Positions 42,829 to 53,940 of a stretch of DNA of 64,000 nt are shown one piece after another. The position numbers and the translations under genes were made by a program. The notes under the pieces were generated by a model. It was given only the letters and a program-made list of their open reading frames with translations. It had not been told where the DNA came from and did not search any database. The stretch's first letter is position 1; every line of letters begins with the position of its first letter. Origin of the DNA: Brachypterus glaber (lineage: Eukaryota > Arthropoda > Insecta > Coleoptera > Kateretidae); contig OY294045.1 in assembly GCA_958510825.1 (NCBI GenBank), positions 8,855,916-8,919,915 on the forward strand. Reading direction: 5' to 3'.

Positions 42829-43657
42829 CTCGTGTCAATCTAAGAATGCGACTCTGACGTCACAGCGCGTAAATTTAAAAGCACTCTGTAGTGTAACTGA
42901 AACTTATTTATTAAGACTAAAGGTCGATTCAGGCATAATTATCACTAACTTCACTAAACTGAATTTAGAAATTTAGAAATTAAGAAAATTAAGAAACATA
43001 ACCTAAAATTCTATAATAAAATTTTCGTGGTATGCAACAATAAGGTAACTGCCAAATAGATAATAAGCATGTGTAAATATGACTGAATATGTAAAAAAAA
43101 CAATTATCTATTGCGTAGGACGATTATTACTATATTTGCAGTTGTTGGGTCTAAAAATCGTATTTTAAAACCTACTTATCTCCAAAAGTACCTTTTATTT
43201 TCTAATGTAACTACTGTATTTTTCCTTAACCCTGAAAATGTACGAATTTTTAAATACAGATGTGGCGCCATCTTCATTTTTATCTTGATACTGGATAACG
43301 ATTGTTTATAAAATGTTGCACTAAAGTTTGTGTATATCTGAAATTCTTTTTCTATGGTGTAATTTAAAATTCTATTATTATTTTATGCTATATTTTTTCT
43401 TAATTGTTGCATACCACCGAAAATGTATTATAGAATTTGAGGTTATGTTTCTTAATTTTCTTAATTTCTTAATTCAGTTTAGTGTAGTTAGTGATAATTA
43501 TGCCTGAATCGACCTTTAATACATAGTTATTATATAGAAAATGTATATAAACAAAAATCATTTAATAAATCTTAAGAAATAAGTTTTAATTAACCTACAG
43601 AGTGCTATTTAGTTTACACGCTGTGACGTCAGAGTCGCATTCTCAGATTGACACGAG
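42829..43657. mobile_element. Foldback element, CTCGTGTCAATCT ends, 829 bp
   Basis: Arms of ~230-270 bp: CTCGTGTCAATCTAAGAATG then CGACTCTGACGTCA at the left and the complement at the right, each bordered by TA. Inside, TTAGTGATAATTATGCCTGA and GAAAATTAAGAAACATAACC have inverted partners. The ~335-bp centre has no frame of note. Confidence 0.88.
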
Positions 43658-43817
43658 TATAAAAGTTTTCCACTACCCACCGTTTCGAGATAATTGATCC
43701 CAAACTTGTTAAAATATATAAATTAATTTGAGGTTAATGAGGCCGCTGAAACCATTTAGAAAATTCCATATTGCCTTGTCTCTTTCGACGCCATATTAAT
43801 CAAAATTAATTTTTTTC

Positions 43818-44090
43818 TAAGGACAGAAATTTTTAATCTTAAACAAAATTATAAAAATATTTAAATATTCCATGAATCTATTTTCTAATCATCGTCTACA
43901 TCTAGCAATAGATGGCGCACAAGCAAACATTTAGTGAATAAAGTCAAATAATATTTTCTTAATCATGTGCAGAGTTGACTCTTGGTACTGAAGAGGGCCA
44001 GTAGCCCGAAACTGCAGTCTACCAATATCACTCTGTATGATGATTATAAAATAGATTTATGGAATATTTAAATAATTTGTTTCTGTCTAG
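43818..44090 (+). repeat. Hammerhead-bearing repeat, copy 3, with inverted tail
   Basis: Holds the 5' part (GTCTACATCTAGCAATAGAT, then GGCGCACAAG), the ribozyme and a shortened tail (GATGATTATAAAATAGATTT...TTTCTGTC). Upstream, 43818-43893 is the reverse complement of the tail (TAAGGACAGAAATTTTTAAT...TTCTAATCAT), so the ribozyme unit lies between inverted tails of ~60-75 bp. Confidence 0.85.
43967..44038 (+). ncRNA. Type I hammerhead ribozyme, copy 3
   Basis: GTGCAGAGT (43967-43975) pairs with ACTCTGTAT (two G.U); TTGGTA/TACCAA is inner stem I; the core CTGAAGA is at 43988-43994. Stem II GGGC/GCCC has loop CAGTA. GAA leads into stem III ACT/AGT with a 2-nt loop GC (one base shorter than copy 1). 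C44019 is the cleavage position. All core bases are kept. Confidence 0.83.
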
Positions 44091-44133
44091 ATTAGATTTT
44101 TAGCCACAACTTGCGTAGACCTCGTCAAAAATG

Positions 44134-44371
44134 ACACAGGCCCACAAAAAAAAATATTTTTCTGAGTCTTGAATTCCAATATAATATTCCTATGTATTTT
44201 TTCCCGATGATTTTAACGGTTTCAGTAGTTTTTCGAGTGTTTTTTGAGGTTATGTCAAAATCCTGACGTGTAAGGGTTAAACGGGTTACGGATTCGGGTT
44301 CAGCGGAAAAAAATACATAGGAATATCATATTGGAATCCAAGACTCACATTTTTTTTTGTGGACCTGTGTA
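44134..44371. mobile_element. MITE, 238 bp, ACACAGG ends
   Basis: ACACAGGCCCACAAAAAAAA...CTGAGTCTTGAATTCCAATA and the complement at the right end (TTGGAATCCAAGACTC, TGTGGACCTGTGT). CCTATGTATTTTTTCC next to the centre is also found at 3575. A similar word order (CCTATG, TTTCAGCG) recurs in the inverted repeat at 58001. Confidence 0.8.
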
Positions 44372-44618
44372 AATTTAAATCTGACATATATGCTTTTTGA
44401 TTAAAAACTTCCACAGGAAATTTATATTTAAATTATAAACTTTATGACTGTTAATAATAATACAATTAATTAGGATAATTAAAAATAATAAATAAATAAT
44501 AATTTTAAATTCCTGTCTTTATTATAATAATTCCTACAAAAGATTTAAGTTAATAAAAATAATATTTATGTTACGAGAGAGGAAACTAGGAAATTTCCCA
44601 TGAGAAAAATAACCCACA

Positions 44619-45133
44619 ATATATTTGATATTTTCATTCTCTATTTAAACATTTTTAAATTTTTACAATTTTTTTTTTAAGGTTTTGATTTTTCAATTTT
44701 TTGTGCTAAAACATTCAATTTTTTAAGTTTTTTTTATAAATTTATATTTATGTCAACTAAAATTAGTTTAAAAGTATAATTAACATTTTTTTATGATGAA
44801 ATTAGGCATTTTTAAAAAATTATTTGTTTTTTTTTTAGAGGAATTTTGATATTAATACCCATTTTCAACCCCATTTTATTTTTATTTTTAATTTAAAAAT
44901 ATGGAGTTAAATGAAGAGTTTTATAAGCTTTAAAATGATGTATTACACGACCCCCCTTTCCATTTAAAAAAATGTGCCCCCATGCCCCCTGCCCACATTT
45001 TAAAAGCTGAAAGTATTAAAAATATGCTAAAAGATAGTTTAAGTTGTCTTATTTAAAAGTTCCTAATTTGAAGTCGATATCTCAACTGGTTCAAAAGTTA
45101 AGAGGAGGGGGGGGTGACTTTTGGACCGCTCTG
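44619..45133 (+). mobile_element. CAGTGCGGTCC-family MITE, left half deleted
   Basis: The right half is highly similar to 16871-17596 and ends GTGACTTTTGGACCGCTCTG followed by TA. On the left only ATATTTGATATTTTCA remains before the shared TTCTCTATTTAAAC, so most of the left arm has been lost by internal deletion. Confidence 0.85.
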
Positions 45134-46022
45134 TATAACTTTTTATTTATTTTTTCTAATTTCCAAGTAAGTGAGGCGCACCTAATTTATTTTTTGGAGC
45201 TCAAACTTGGCACAGATTTTTGGTAAGGTGTATTTTCAAAAATTCTTTTTTTTTTTTTTCAATGTCCTAGTATACAGGGTGTCCCAGAATATTTTCAAAT
45301 TTTCTTAGGGGTGATCAAATCTCATCAAAATAATTCCACAAGTTCATATAAAATTTTTGGCTACGGCTACTAGTAGTATACTCTGAGATATTTGCCCCCA
45401 AACATGAAATAGAAATATCAAATTTTTTGGATAACTTTTTTTATTTTTAATATTTTTAAAAAATTTTTTTAGGGTTTAGAAAATTAATGCGCATCAAACG
45501 ATTTTTACAGAAGTTTCGAAAGTTATCAGAAAAGTCAGGGGCGGACTTCCGCTAAGGTTCCAAACTCCCAAGTTTTTTAGGGTTAAAAATATTAGACTTT
45601 TGATTACTTTTTACATTATGTGTGAAATTTTTATCAAAAAAAAAAATAAAAAAATACTCTACGCAAAAGTCCATAAAATGAAGCGTTTCCAAGAAAAATG
45701 AACTTTTTAAATCCAAAGGCAGGAGGACTGTAAAAAAATATTTTTATATTTTTTCAAGAATGCTATAAATTATTTTAAAAATGTTTGTATCTCAACAAAA
45801 TTAAATAAAAACTTCATATGAAATTTTTGACTAGGGCCCTCCTCCTTTGAGATGTTCGCCCCTTAGATTTGATTTTAATTTTTCATCTAAGGGGTGAATA
45901 TCTCAAAGGACAAAAGCCCCCAGTAGAATTTTCATAAAAACCTTTTGTTTAATTTTAATGAGATACAAACATTTTTAAAATAATTTATAGCATTTTTGAA
46001 ATAATATAAAAATATTTTTTAT

Positions 46023-46205
46023 CCACGGTCTGTAAAAATAAACCGTTTAAACTTTAAAACAGCCATGGATAAAGTAAAGTATTCTACTCAAGTATAACAG
46101 CTATTAATAATTTGGGCAATTAGGCCACTCGCCTGTCGGCTTGTCTCAAAATTCACCCTCATTGATTAATAGCAATTATTATACGCTCGTTGAATAATAT
46201 GCTAT
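46023..46205 (-). mobile_element. MITE, GACCGTAAATAGCATATT family, copy 1
   Basis: Reverse complement of 47215-47425: AATAAACCGTTTAAACTTTA, AAACAGCCATGGATAAAGTA, CACTCGCCTGTCGGCTTGTC. Both carry a GGCGAGTGG core like that in the 51573 palindromic family (GGCGAGTATG). Inserted in the 45275 foldback. Confidence 0.78.
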
Positions 46206-46518
46206 TTACGGTCCTCCTGCCTGTAAATTAAAAAGTGCGTTTCCCTCGGAAACGCTTCATTTTATCGAATTTTGCGTAGAGTACTTTTTTGACCAAAATG
46301 GCTCACAGAATTTAGACAAAGTAATAAAAAGTCTAAAATTTTTAACCCTAAAAAATTTAGGGCTTTGGAACCATAACGGAAATCCGCCCCTGACTTTTCT
46401 GATAATTTTCAAAACTTCTGTTAAAGTTATTCGATGCGCATTAATTATCTTAAACAAACCTGAAAAAATTGTTAAAAATATTAAAAAGTAAAAAAGTTAG
46501 CGAAAAAATATGAAGCTA

Positions 46519-46697
46519 AAATTTGCAACGTTTTTTTTTGCATCGAAAATTCAAATAGTATATTAAAGAACTTATTCCAACACACGTTTTTAGCACACTA
46601 GTACTTTAGAAAACTCGCCTCTAAAAACGTACGTTATGAAACTAGTACTTTAATATACTATTTGAATTTTCGTTGCAAAAAAAAGTTGCAAACTTCA
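46519..46697. mobile_element. Hairpin MITE, GCAACGTTTTTTTTTGCA ends
   Basis: Relative of 37531-37740: GCAACGTTTTTTTTTGCATC, AAATTCAAATAGTATATTAA and the complement, with a shortened centre (AAAACTCGCCTC). Inserted in the right arm of the 45275 element. Confidence 0.85.
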
Positions 46698-46789
46698 GCT
46701 ACATCAAAAAATATGATTTTTCTATTTTATCGTTAGGGGCAAATAGAATAAATTTTTTTTTATGAACTTGTGGCATTATTTTAAAATCC

Positions 46790-46900
46790 AACCCCCCCCC
46801 CCTGTAACCCTATTTTCCTATACCATTAACATGGGCGTAACACTCCAAAATGACCCCCACCCCCTTTCCCTAGGAGCGTTACGTAATACTTGAACGTCCC
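46790..46900. mobile_element. Harbinger-like MITE, left end lost
   Basis: CCTGTAACCCTATTTTCCTA, CATTAACATGGGCGTAACAC and right end GTTACGTAATACTTGAACGT follow the 15573 family. A C run replaces the left terminal repeat. Confidence 0.82.
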
Positions 46901-46934
46901 CTAAGAGATTTTGGAAACATTCTGGAACACCCTG

Positions 46935-47214
46935 TATACGCATTTGGCAGAACCTACTAAAATAAAATGGGAAGAAAGTATGCACGCGTACTTTTCTAAA
47001 CCGCAGAATACTTTTATGAAATGAATAATGAATAATTAAAAATATATAAATAATTTAAATACTATAATTTACAATTTAATGTATGTTTAATAAAAAGTTT
47101 ATATGCAAATTAAAGGTAACACGAGAAAAACGACCTAACTTAATTTTTAAGTAAATTGCTAATTTTCAATTTATTTATTAATAATAATAATATATTAATT
47201 AAATATAAAATAGT
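46935..47214. other. A+T-rich sequence
   Basis: No supported feature. Confidence 0.3.
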
Positions 47215-47425
47215 ATATTATTCAATGAGTATAATATTTGCTATTAAGCAATGATGGTGAATTTTGGGACACGAGCCGATAGGCGAGTGGACTAATGACC
47301 CGAATGATTAATAGCTATTATACACGAGTAGACTACTATACTTTATCCAAGGCTGTTTTGAAGTTTAAACGGTTTATTTTTACAGACCCGTGATTAATAG
47401 GCCTATTAATCACGGCCGTGGATAA
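47215..47425 (+). mobile_element. MITE, GACCGTAAATAGCATATT family, copy 2
   Basis: TATTATTCAATGAGTATAAT, GGTGAATTTTGGGACACGAG, CCGATAGGCGAGTGG, CTTTATCCAAGGCTGTTTTG, GTTTAAACGGTTTATTTTTA. At the right end CGTGATTAATAGGCCTATTAATCACG is itself a 26-bp palindrome not present in copy 1. Confidence 0.78.
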
Positions 47426-48498
47426 AATTAATTAATAAACAACATAATATGTGTCCTAGACTTTCGTCTATAAATGGAAATTTATAAAATATTTCAATTT
47501 TAAATGGGAATGCATTTGAATTTATATTTGTTGTTTCCGAACCTTTCTCCCTATTCCTGTGGCAAGTAGATGCAATTATTTTAATAACCTAATTTAATAA
47601 AATTATAAATAATTTCTTATGCATATAAAAACTTTAAAAAGTGGCACCAAATTGCGTACAAAGTTTTCACTTTTTTGACAGGAACCAAGGTTTATTTTGT
47701 AAATTATTATTATATTAAATTATTCAATTTTTTAATAAATGATAAATGTGCTAAAAAGTACCTAATTTAATAAACATAGTTTAATTATAGAATTTTTTTT
47801 AAGTACTCACATAAAAGCTTTAAAAAATCGCACCAAATTGTGTCCAACGTGTCTTCTTTTTTGGCAGGAACCAAGGTCAGTTTCTCAAAAAAATCGCACA
47901 ATCGAAGCACTAAACAATTTTTAAACTTAAAATTTCACTGTTTTAATTAATAGTTTTTGTTCATCACCTGGAGTAAACTCGAGGTACCGCGATATAGAGT
48001 TGAAGAAACTTGATTTGGCGCTAGTGGTACCACATGTGGATCGAGCAAGACTTGAATGGCTACTAACTTGATGAATAGTGCGGATACCTTTTACCCGGAT
48101 CAGCTTTTTAGATAGATAGTCCACGTGCTTTAGGTGGTTCAAGCTGTGCTTGGTCTCCCAGAGGGCGGGTTACTGATTTATACGTCAGAGTGGCCTTTGC
48201 TGATAACGAAATCATCTGTTGCGCGCACCACGACGAGTGAATATGCATATACATATATATGTGTATGCATACAAGCGCTTTTGTTCGATATGTAGACTCA
48301 GTCAAAGGGTATCTGATATTGTTTAGGTGATTGAATGTTTATGACTCAATTGCTCCAATTATATGTTACATTATATTCTTACAAATCATTTAAGTAAATT
48401 AAATTTTTGCAAACAAATCAAGACAAACCAATAGACTAATTAAATTGCGTTATGCAATAAAATGTTAACCCACATGGTGAGATGACATTAGTTAACTA
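47426..48498. other. Direct repeats in otherwise unique sequence
   Basis: 47580-47700 and 47758-47884 are direct repeats (ACCTAATTTAATAAA; CTTTAAAAA; GCACCAAATTG; GGCAGGAACCAAGGT) about 180 bp apart. 47960-48300 is less A+T-rich, but its frames have no recognisable motif. A palindromic TATGCATA.ACATATATATGTG tract is at 48242-48268. Confidence 0.45.
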
Positions 48499-48924
48499 AA
48501 GTTTATTTTTTTAAGGTATAGTTATTTTAAACCCTCCCGCTTGTAAACAACCTCGAAATTACCATAGCAACGTAAGATACGCATGCGTCGTAAGCGAAAT
48601 GACTAGGCCCAATTTACACAACCGTAAAACGTTGACGTGCCATTAACGAGAACAAAAAAATGGTTTATTCCTCTAAATTATTGGAATACAAGCGATTTTA
48701 TAAGCAAATTTTGTTTCTACAGGAATACAAAAGTGTTTTTAGCAACAGCTTTCTCAGTTCTCTTGTTTTACATCAAAACATCATAAAAACAAATTAAGTA
48801 AACAAAAATTATAAAATTTGGTTATGTTGACGTTCAAAACAAGCCACATGCTTCAGTGTAAATCGGACTTTGTGGAGTATTTAGCGGCAAATTTAAAATA
48901 ACTATACCTTAAATGAATAAACTT
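48499..48924. mobile_element. TA-flanked element, AAGTTTATTT ends, 426 bp
   Basis: AAGTTTATTTTTTTAAGGTA...TAGTTATTTTAAA and the complement at the right end, with TA at 48497-48498 and 48925-48926. The interior has TTTACACAACCGTAAAACG and ends with AGTGTAAATCGGACTT. No coding capacity. Confidence 0.75.
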
Positions 48925-48928
48925 TAAC

Positions 48929-49675
48929 ACTGGTCTAGAAAAAAAATTCTCCTCCAAGGACTAAACTTATTATAAATACATTTTGAGTGCTAAAACCAAA
49001 TTTTCTATTTAAAAAAGTTTCTACCACGTAGATTTCGAGTAAATACCGGTTTTTATTAGAGATCGGTTATACGAGCCCAAAAAATTAAACTTTTTCGGAT
49101 TCATCTGACAAATTTAAATCGTGGGCTAGGGTGTGGGGTGTGGGGTAAATGCCCATGTCTTTTTCTAAGCTTTAGAGTTCTAGAGTTATAATGCAATGCT
49201 CAAAATACAGTTTTGGACTAAGTGGACTAAGCGGGGGCGGCCAGGGGCGATAACTCGAAAAGCATGTTATCGCCCCTGGCCGCTCCCATTTTGAGCATTG
49301 CAATATAATTGTATAACTCTAAAGTTTAGGAAAAGACAAAAAGTTAATGATTCTTTCTTAAAAAAAAGTTATAAGCGATAATGAAAAGCATATTCATATA
49401 TTAAACCCAAGGCGCGCCCACTATTTTGCACGGTGCCCCCTGAAATCGTAACCTGTTTTCAAAAAAATGACATTTACGTAATCCCCACACCGTAACCCAC
49501 GATTTAAATTTATCCTCAGATGAATCCGAAAAAGTTTAGTCTAATAAAAATAGGAATTTTCTCGAAATCTACGCGATAGAAAGTTTTTGAAATGAAAAAT
49601 TCGGTTTCAGCACACAAAAATACTTAAAGCATAATAGGTTTAGTCCTAGAAGAAGATTTTTTTTTGTAGACCAGT
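48929..49675. mobile_element. Foldback element with a G+C-rich hairpin apex
   Basis: ACTGGTCTAGAAAAAAAATT...CTCCAAGGACTAAAC pairs with GTTTAGTCCTAGAAGAAGAT...GTAGACCAGT; inner words ACGAGCCCAAAAAATTAAAC and TCGTGGG.TA.GGTGTGGGGT also have partners. At the apex GCGGCCAGGGGCGATAAC (49237-49254) is perfectly complementary to 49266-49283 across an 11-nt loop. Confidence 0.83.
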
Positions 49676-50486
49676 ATAATTGAACTTTTTCCTTTTCATA
49701 TTTGAACTTAACTAAATATTAAATAATTATAATAATAAATTTTGGTCTCTTGTTCATGAATTACATATTCGAAAAAATATTAAGGAAAATGTTTAGTAAC
49801 CTACTGTCAGGGGTGATCCGAGGCATTTTAGGGGGGGGGGAAGGACAACATTTCCCAACTAAAGATTGAGACATTTCCCAACTCAAAAAAAAGCTTTACC
49901 CTTGAAGGAAAATTTAGATGGCAAAAAAAGGTCCTCACCCTTGAAAAAAAGCTTTACCGCTGCAGGGGCCTGGCGAAAAATTTTGATGAGTAAAAAAAAT
50001 CCTCACCTCCAACTAAATTTTCAAGTGTATCGCTCCAATTTTCCCAACTAATTTTACTCACCAAAAAATAAAAAAAAAGATTTATAACACGTCGAATTCA
50101 AAACCACCTCCTTTTGAGAAGTCTGTTGAAAATAACCTCAAACGTATTGTATTCAATTTAAAATAATGATTATTATATTAATTATAATGAATATAATTAG
50201 GTTTAATAAATAAATATTAATTACTTAAACAATTAATTGTTTGGTTAAATATTATAATAAAACTCATGGATGTCTCGATTTTGCCCTTGTTTAAAATATT
50301 TAATTTTTATTTCAGAACAAGGACTACTTTCTTGATATTTAATAGTATCTGTCATTAGGTCATTTAAAAATATCTGAAACGCAAAAGCGTTTTAAACTTT
50401 TATATTTTAGACGAGCAGAATAGTGGAAATAGACTACACACTTTTTGTCACACTTTACATTTCCCCACCTTTAGCAACTCTTCACC
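49676..50486. other. Unassigned sequence with poly-G
   Basis: A G run at 49831-49840 precedes repeated words TTTCCCAACT (49853, 49873, 50038) and CCTCACC. TTTTCCCAACT also occurs at 53663. No gene is recognised. Confidence 0.35.
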
Positions 50487-50762
50487 CAGAACACTTCTGT
50501 CCATTGGTATGTATTATTAAACACTACTAAGGATAAATACATTCTACTAAACGCTACTGCGCATAATATATTTGTACATGTTCGCCAGAACACTTTTGCG
50601 CATTCGTATGTGTTATTAAATACTTTTGGGCATAAATATCTTTCACCAAACCCTCCTGCGCATGGTATATTTATATATGTTTGCCAGAACACTTTTAAGC
50701 CTTAGTATGTATTATCAAACACTTCTGCGCATACTTGCGTTTGCCTAAGAAGTAATGCGCAT
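50487..50762 (+). repeat. Minisatellite, ~99-bp unit, about 2.8 copies
   Basis: Units start near 50487, 50583 and 50682 with CCAGAACACTT(C/T)T. Each contains TATGT.TTATTAAA.ACT and (except the last) a TGCGCAT...ATATTT.TA.ATGTT block. Within the unit a ~35-bp subperiod (AACACTTYTGCGCAT) shows. Confidence 0.82.
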
Positions 50763-51572
50763 CATAACTGGTGGTCAAACATTTTTTGCTTCAAATGGGC
50801 TTTATTTATAAATCGTCATTAAAATTTGCAAAATATAAGTAAAAGTAAAAAAAGTCACAGTGGGGTGTATTTTATTATATTACTAATATCTCCAGAAGTA
50901 GTGGTACTACGAAAAAAATGGTAGTTACCTTTTTTATGGTAAATTTCATTATCTTTCTATCCATACCAAAATTATAATCGTGAGATAAGAAAAAATACCA
51001 AAAAATAACTTTTGATCCCCTTCTCCCCTCCCCACATACCCCAATTTCAATCCCGTTCGAAATATTTACCACACAAATATATCCTTCAAATTTCAAATCG
51101 CTACGATTTGTCGTTCTCGAGTTATCGTCTTCACAGGCCGACAGACAGACAGACCGACAGACAGGCAGACAGAAATTTTTTTAACATGGTCTCAAAAGTC
51201 TTAAAAACTTCGGAAACGTCGAGATAAGTGAAAAAACCGGAAAAAAAAATTAAAAAATACTTTAATTTTAGAATTCTAAAATATAAAAGTAAAAAAACGT
51301 CTTTTTGAAAATTTAAAGCCCCACGTAGTGAAAAATGCCATGAAAAAAATATGTGCTAAATTTCATTTCAATAAAATTAAATTAGGTTTCGCCCCAGTTT
51401 ATTTAAAAATTGAAAAAAAAATAAAAATGATTTTATAAGGCACATTTTTTTTAAATGAATATAACACTGTGTAAAATAACAAAAATAACAAAATTTCAGC
51501 TCATAGAAAAAAGATTTAGCGCCAAAGTTCAGATCAAAACAATAAACTTAGCCACCTTTCATTTCATTTAAT
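50763..51572. other. Unassigned sequence with inverted GTC-repeat module
   Basis: 51075-51175 holds the recurring module on the minus strand: GACAGACAGACCGACAGACA, preceded by TCTCGAGTTATCGTCTTCAC and TTTCAAATCGCTACG. Flanks are unrelated to the other modules. 51330-51540 is low complexity. No gene. Confidence 0.45.
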
Positions 51573-52280
51573 AGTATATTCTATAACTAGTATGGAATTG
51601 ACAATATTCTGCGCGAGCGGAAAGTTTGTCATACGAGCCGGCAGGCGAGTATGACGGTCCCGCGAGCGCGGAATGACTATTCCATACGTGTTCTAGACTA
51701 TACTTTTTCTTCGACTGCAAATATAAAACACTGTATGGCTTTAAACTGCGGACAAGGTTAAAAACAATGTTTTTTGTGACTTGACATTGTAAATGTTAAC
51801 AAAACACATATTTTTAAATAAAGCAATTAATGTTATTTAATAATTTTATCAAATCAGTACTTAAAAAAGATTTTTATTTAATTTTAGCACATATTTACAA
51901 ATTATAATGCAAAAATTGGAGGTTATGTCAGATTGTTGTGACAGATATCAGGTTTAAATATTTAACAATAGATGGGGTAGTTTTAATTTTTTGAACTAAA
52001 TTGATAAAAAACTGGTGAAATATTAAGAAAAACTAATAAACTTCATGTAATTTTAACGCAAAACTTTAAATTGCATTAAATTATTCAACATTTCATGGTA
52101 AAATATATATATTTTTGCTAATTTTGCTACAATTATCTTTACTTTTATAAACAATAGATGGCACTACATGTGCTCATTCTAACACTTGATACGGAATATT
52201 CATACCGTATCTAGAGCTAGAATAGATTCATTCTGGGTTTGAAAAGTGTGTGTATTAGCTTACATTCTAAAGAAGTCGTA
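51573..52280 (+). mobile_element. Left arm of the palindromic complex
   Basis: Starts with the core (ATTCTGCGCGAGCGGAAAGT, GAGCCGGCAGGCGAGTATGA, CTATTCCATACGTGTT) and continues through GGCTTTAAACTGCGGACAAG, TTGTGACAGATATCAGGTTT and TGATACGGAATATTCATACC to TAAAGAAGTCGTA. The whole arm recurs inverted at 53941-54667, and a shortened direct copy is at 54668-54890. Confidence 0.85.
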
Positions 52281-52543
52281 TAAAAAAAAATTCTGAAACA
52301 GAAACTGTAAACTTTTGAATAGTGAAATTTTTAAAAAATATGGTTTGTTTCGTATCTGGATACTTTTCATTGGTACAATAAAAAGTCAAAATATAAATAT
52401 TTAATACATTCACAATACACAAAATTTAAAGGTTACTTAATTACGTATTGTTTTTGCATTAACATGCATTTTTTAATACAAACATTAAACATTTCATTGC
52501 AATATACACTGAAAAAAAAATAATTATTTTTTATACTGACATA
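52281..52543. other. Spacer, unassigned
   Basis: A+T-rich; no supported feature. Confidence 0.3.
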
Positions 52544-53132
52544 CAGCCTGTTCCAGAACTCGCGTACATAAATTTGAGGGTATATTAAAAACCCTCTGGA
52601 AAATATGGAAAAAAAAATCAGAAAAAATCCATCTTCTTTCAATTCAAAAATAAGAACGCTTTAAGTGGACCAATACTGTTGCTGATGTTAAATTACCTTT
52701 AAAAGTTGGATTTATAGCTATGGAAGCAAATTTAATTATTGCAGGTACATATTCTGTAGGTTGACATGGTGATTAATATGTCATAAATATTTATTAATGT
52801 CAAAAAACCACAGCCGGATGGAGTGACTCTATAAAAATAGAATATTTGATAGCCTCTGTCGGTTTTGTCAAAATATAATAACCTAAAAAGATTCTAAAGT
52901 TGAAAGTCGCAAACAATGTACACGTCAACAATTAAAATGCAACCATAGTTACTAATAAGTAGGGAAAAACTAATTTGTAGGTAATTTAACATCAGCAACA
53001 GGATTGGTAGATTAAATAGCTTCCTTTTTAATTAGTATTGAACATGGATTTTTTTTTGAAATTTTTTTCATATTTTCCAGAGAGTTTTTAATATACCCTC
53101 AAATTTCTGTACGCGAGTTCTGGAACAGGCTG
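52544..53132. mobile_element. TA-flanked MITE, CAGCCTGTTCCAGAACTCGC ends, 589 bp
   Basis: Ends CAGCCTGTTCCAGAACTCGC and GCGAGTTCTGGAACAGGCTG are perfect complements, bordered by TA. Arms share AAATTTGAGGGTATATTAAA, AACCCTCTGGAAAATATG and TGCTGATGTTAAATTACC. It sits in the spacer between the arms of the palindromic complex. Confidence 0.9.
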
Positions 53133-53220
53133 TATCTAGATATTTAATTATTTTTTTAATTAAAAAAAATTACACAGGGAAATTACTACTAATTTTAGTT
53201 TAGGTTAAACCAAACAAATT

Positions 53221-53315
53221 TGTAGAGAATTTATTTCTCTACAATCTTTATATAATCAATATTGTTGAAAAAAATATTTAATGCTAAAAACACAGGCCGA
53301 TAAAAAAAAGTTGTC
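53221..53315 (+). repeat. Short dispersed repeat, partner of 21821
   Basis: Shares TTCTCTACAATCTTTATATA followed by ACACAG...AAAAAAA. Boundaries not defined. Confidence 0.5.
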
Positions 53316-53940
53316 TGTGCTGGGGTTAATTAAAATTTAAAAGATTTTAAAAATTAACGTTACGTATGGCTAAATTAGATCCAGCTAAAATTTGCATATT
53401 TTTACCTTTTGTTAAACGACTATATTTTTTTTTTTATAAAAATACAATAAAATAAATATCCTTAGTAACAAGTGGAGAATGTCCTCTGCCAGATGGCCAC
53501 TGGACATATACGCGCCTTCACCAAAATTTTAATTAATAAAGGAAACATGCTATTTGTACGTCCGACGTGAAAGAAGCTAAGTGTACGTCCTATATTTTTA
53601 TTGGCTAATTTTTACCACTCAATTTCCGAAATTTGCCACTCATTTTACCAACTGGACAGTGGATTTTCCCAACTCGAGCATGATTGGGAAGGGGTGGTGC
53701 CCCCCTACCCTCCATGGTAGCATCCCTGCGAAACTAACACTGTATGCTTATGACTACGTAGCTTATATGACTTACAACTTACGTGCTATCACAGTGTTTT
53801 TAAGAAAAGGAACTAAGAGTGCCAAAACAACATAACTCGTAAATGATTTAATATAAAAAAACTTTGGTTTGGTTTCGTATTTGCTATAAGTTTTTAACAA
53901 ATAAAGATAATCTCTTCAAATTTGGAAAAAGTACCTTTTT
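53316..53940. other. Unassigned sequence
   Basis: 53660-53720 has TTTTCCCAACTCGAGCATGA and a C-rich run; the frame at 53581-53835 shows no recognisable domain. Confidence 0.35.

Larger units (their letters stand above)
45275..46934. mobile_element. CAGGGTGTCCCAGAA-ended foldback, 1.66 kb, with nested MITEs
   Basis: Ends CAGGGTGTCCCAGAATATTT and, inverted, CAGGGTGTTCCAGAATGTTT, bordered by TA. Long arms share AAATTAATGCGCATC, TCAGAAAAGTCAGGGGCGGA, TCTACGCAAAA and AATGAAGCGTTTCC. A second dyad at the centre (45775-46015) is built around TCCTTTGAGATGTTCGCCCC, then TTAGAT. Three other elements are inserted at 46023, 46519 and 46790, so this is the oldest layer. Confidence 0.87.
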
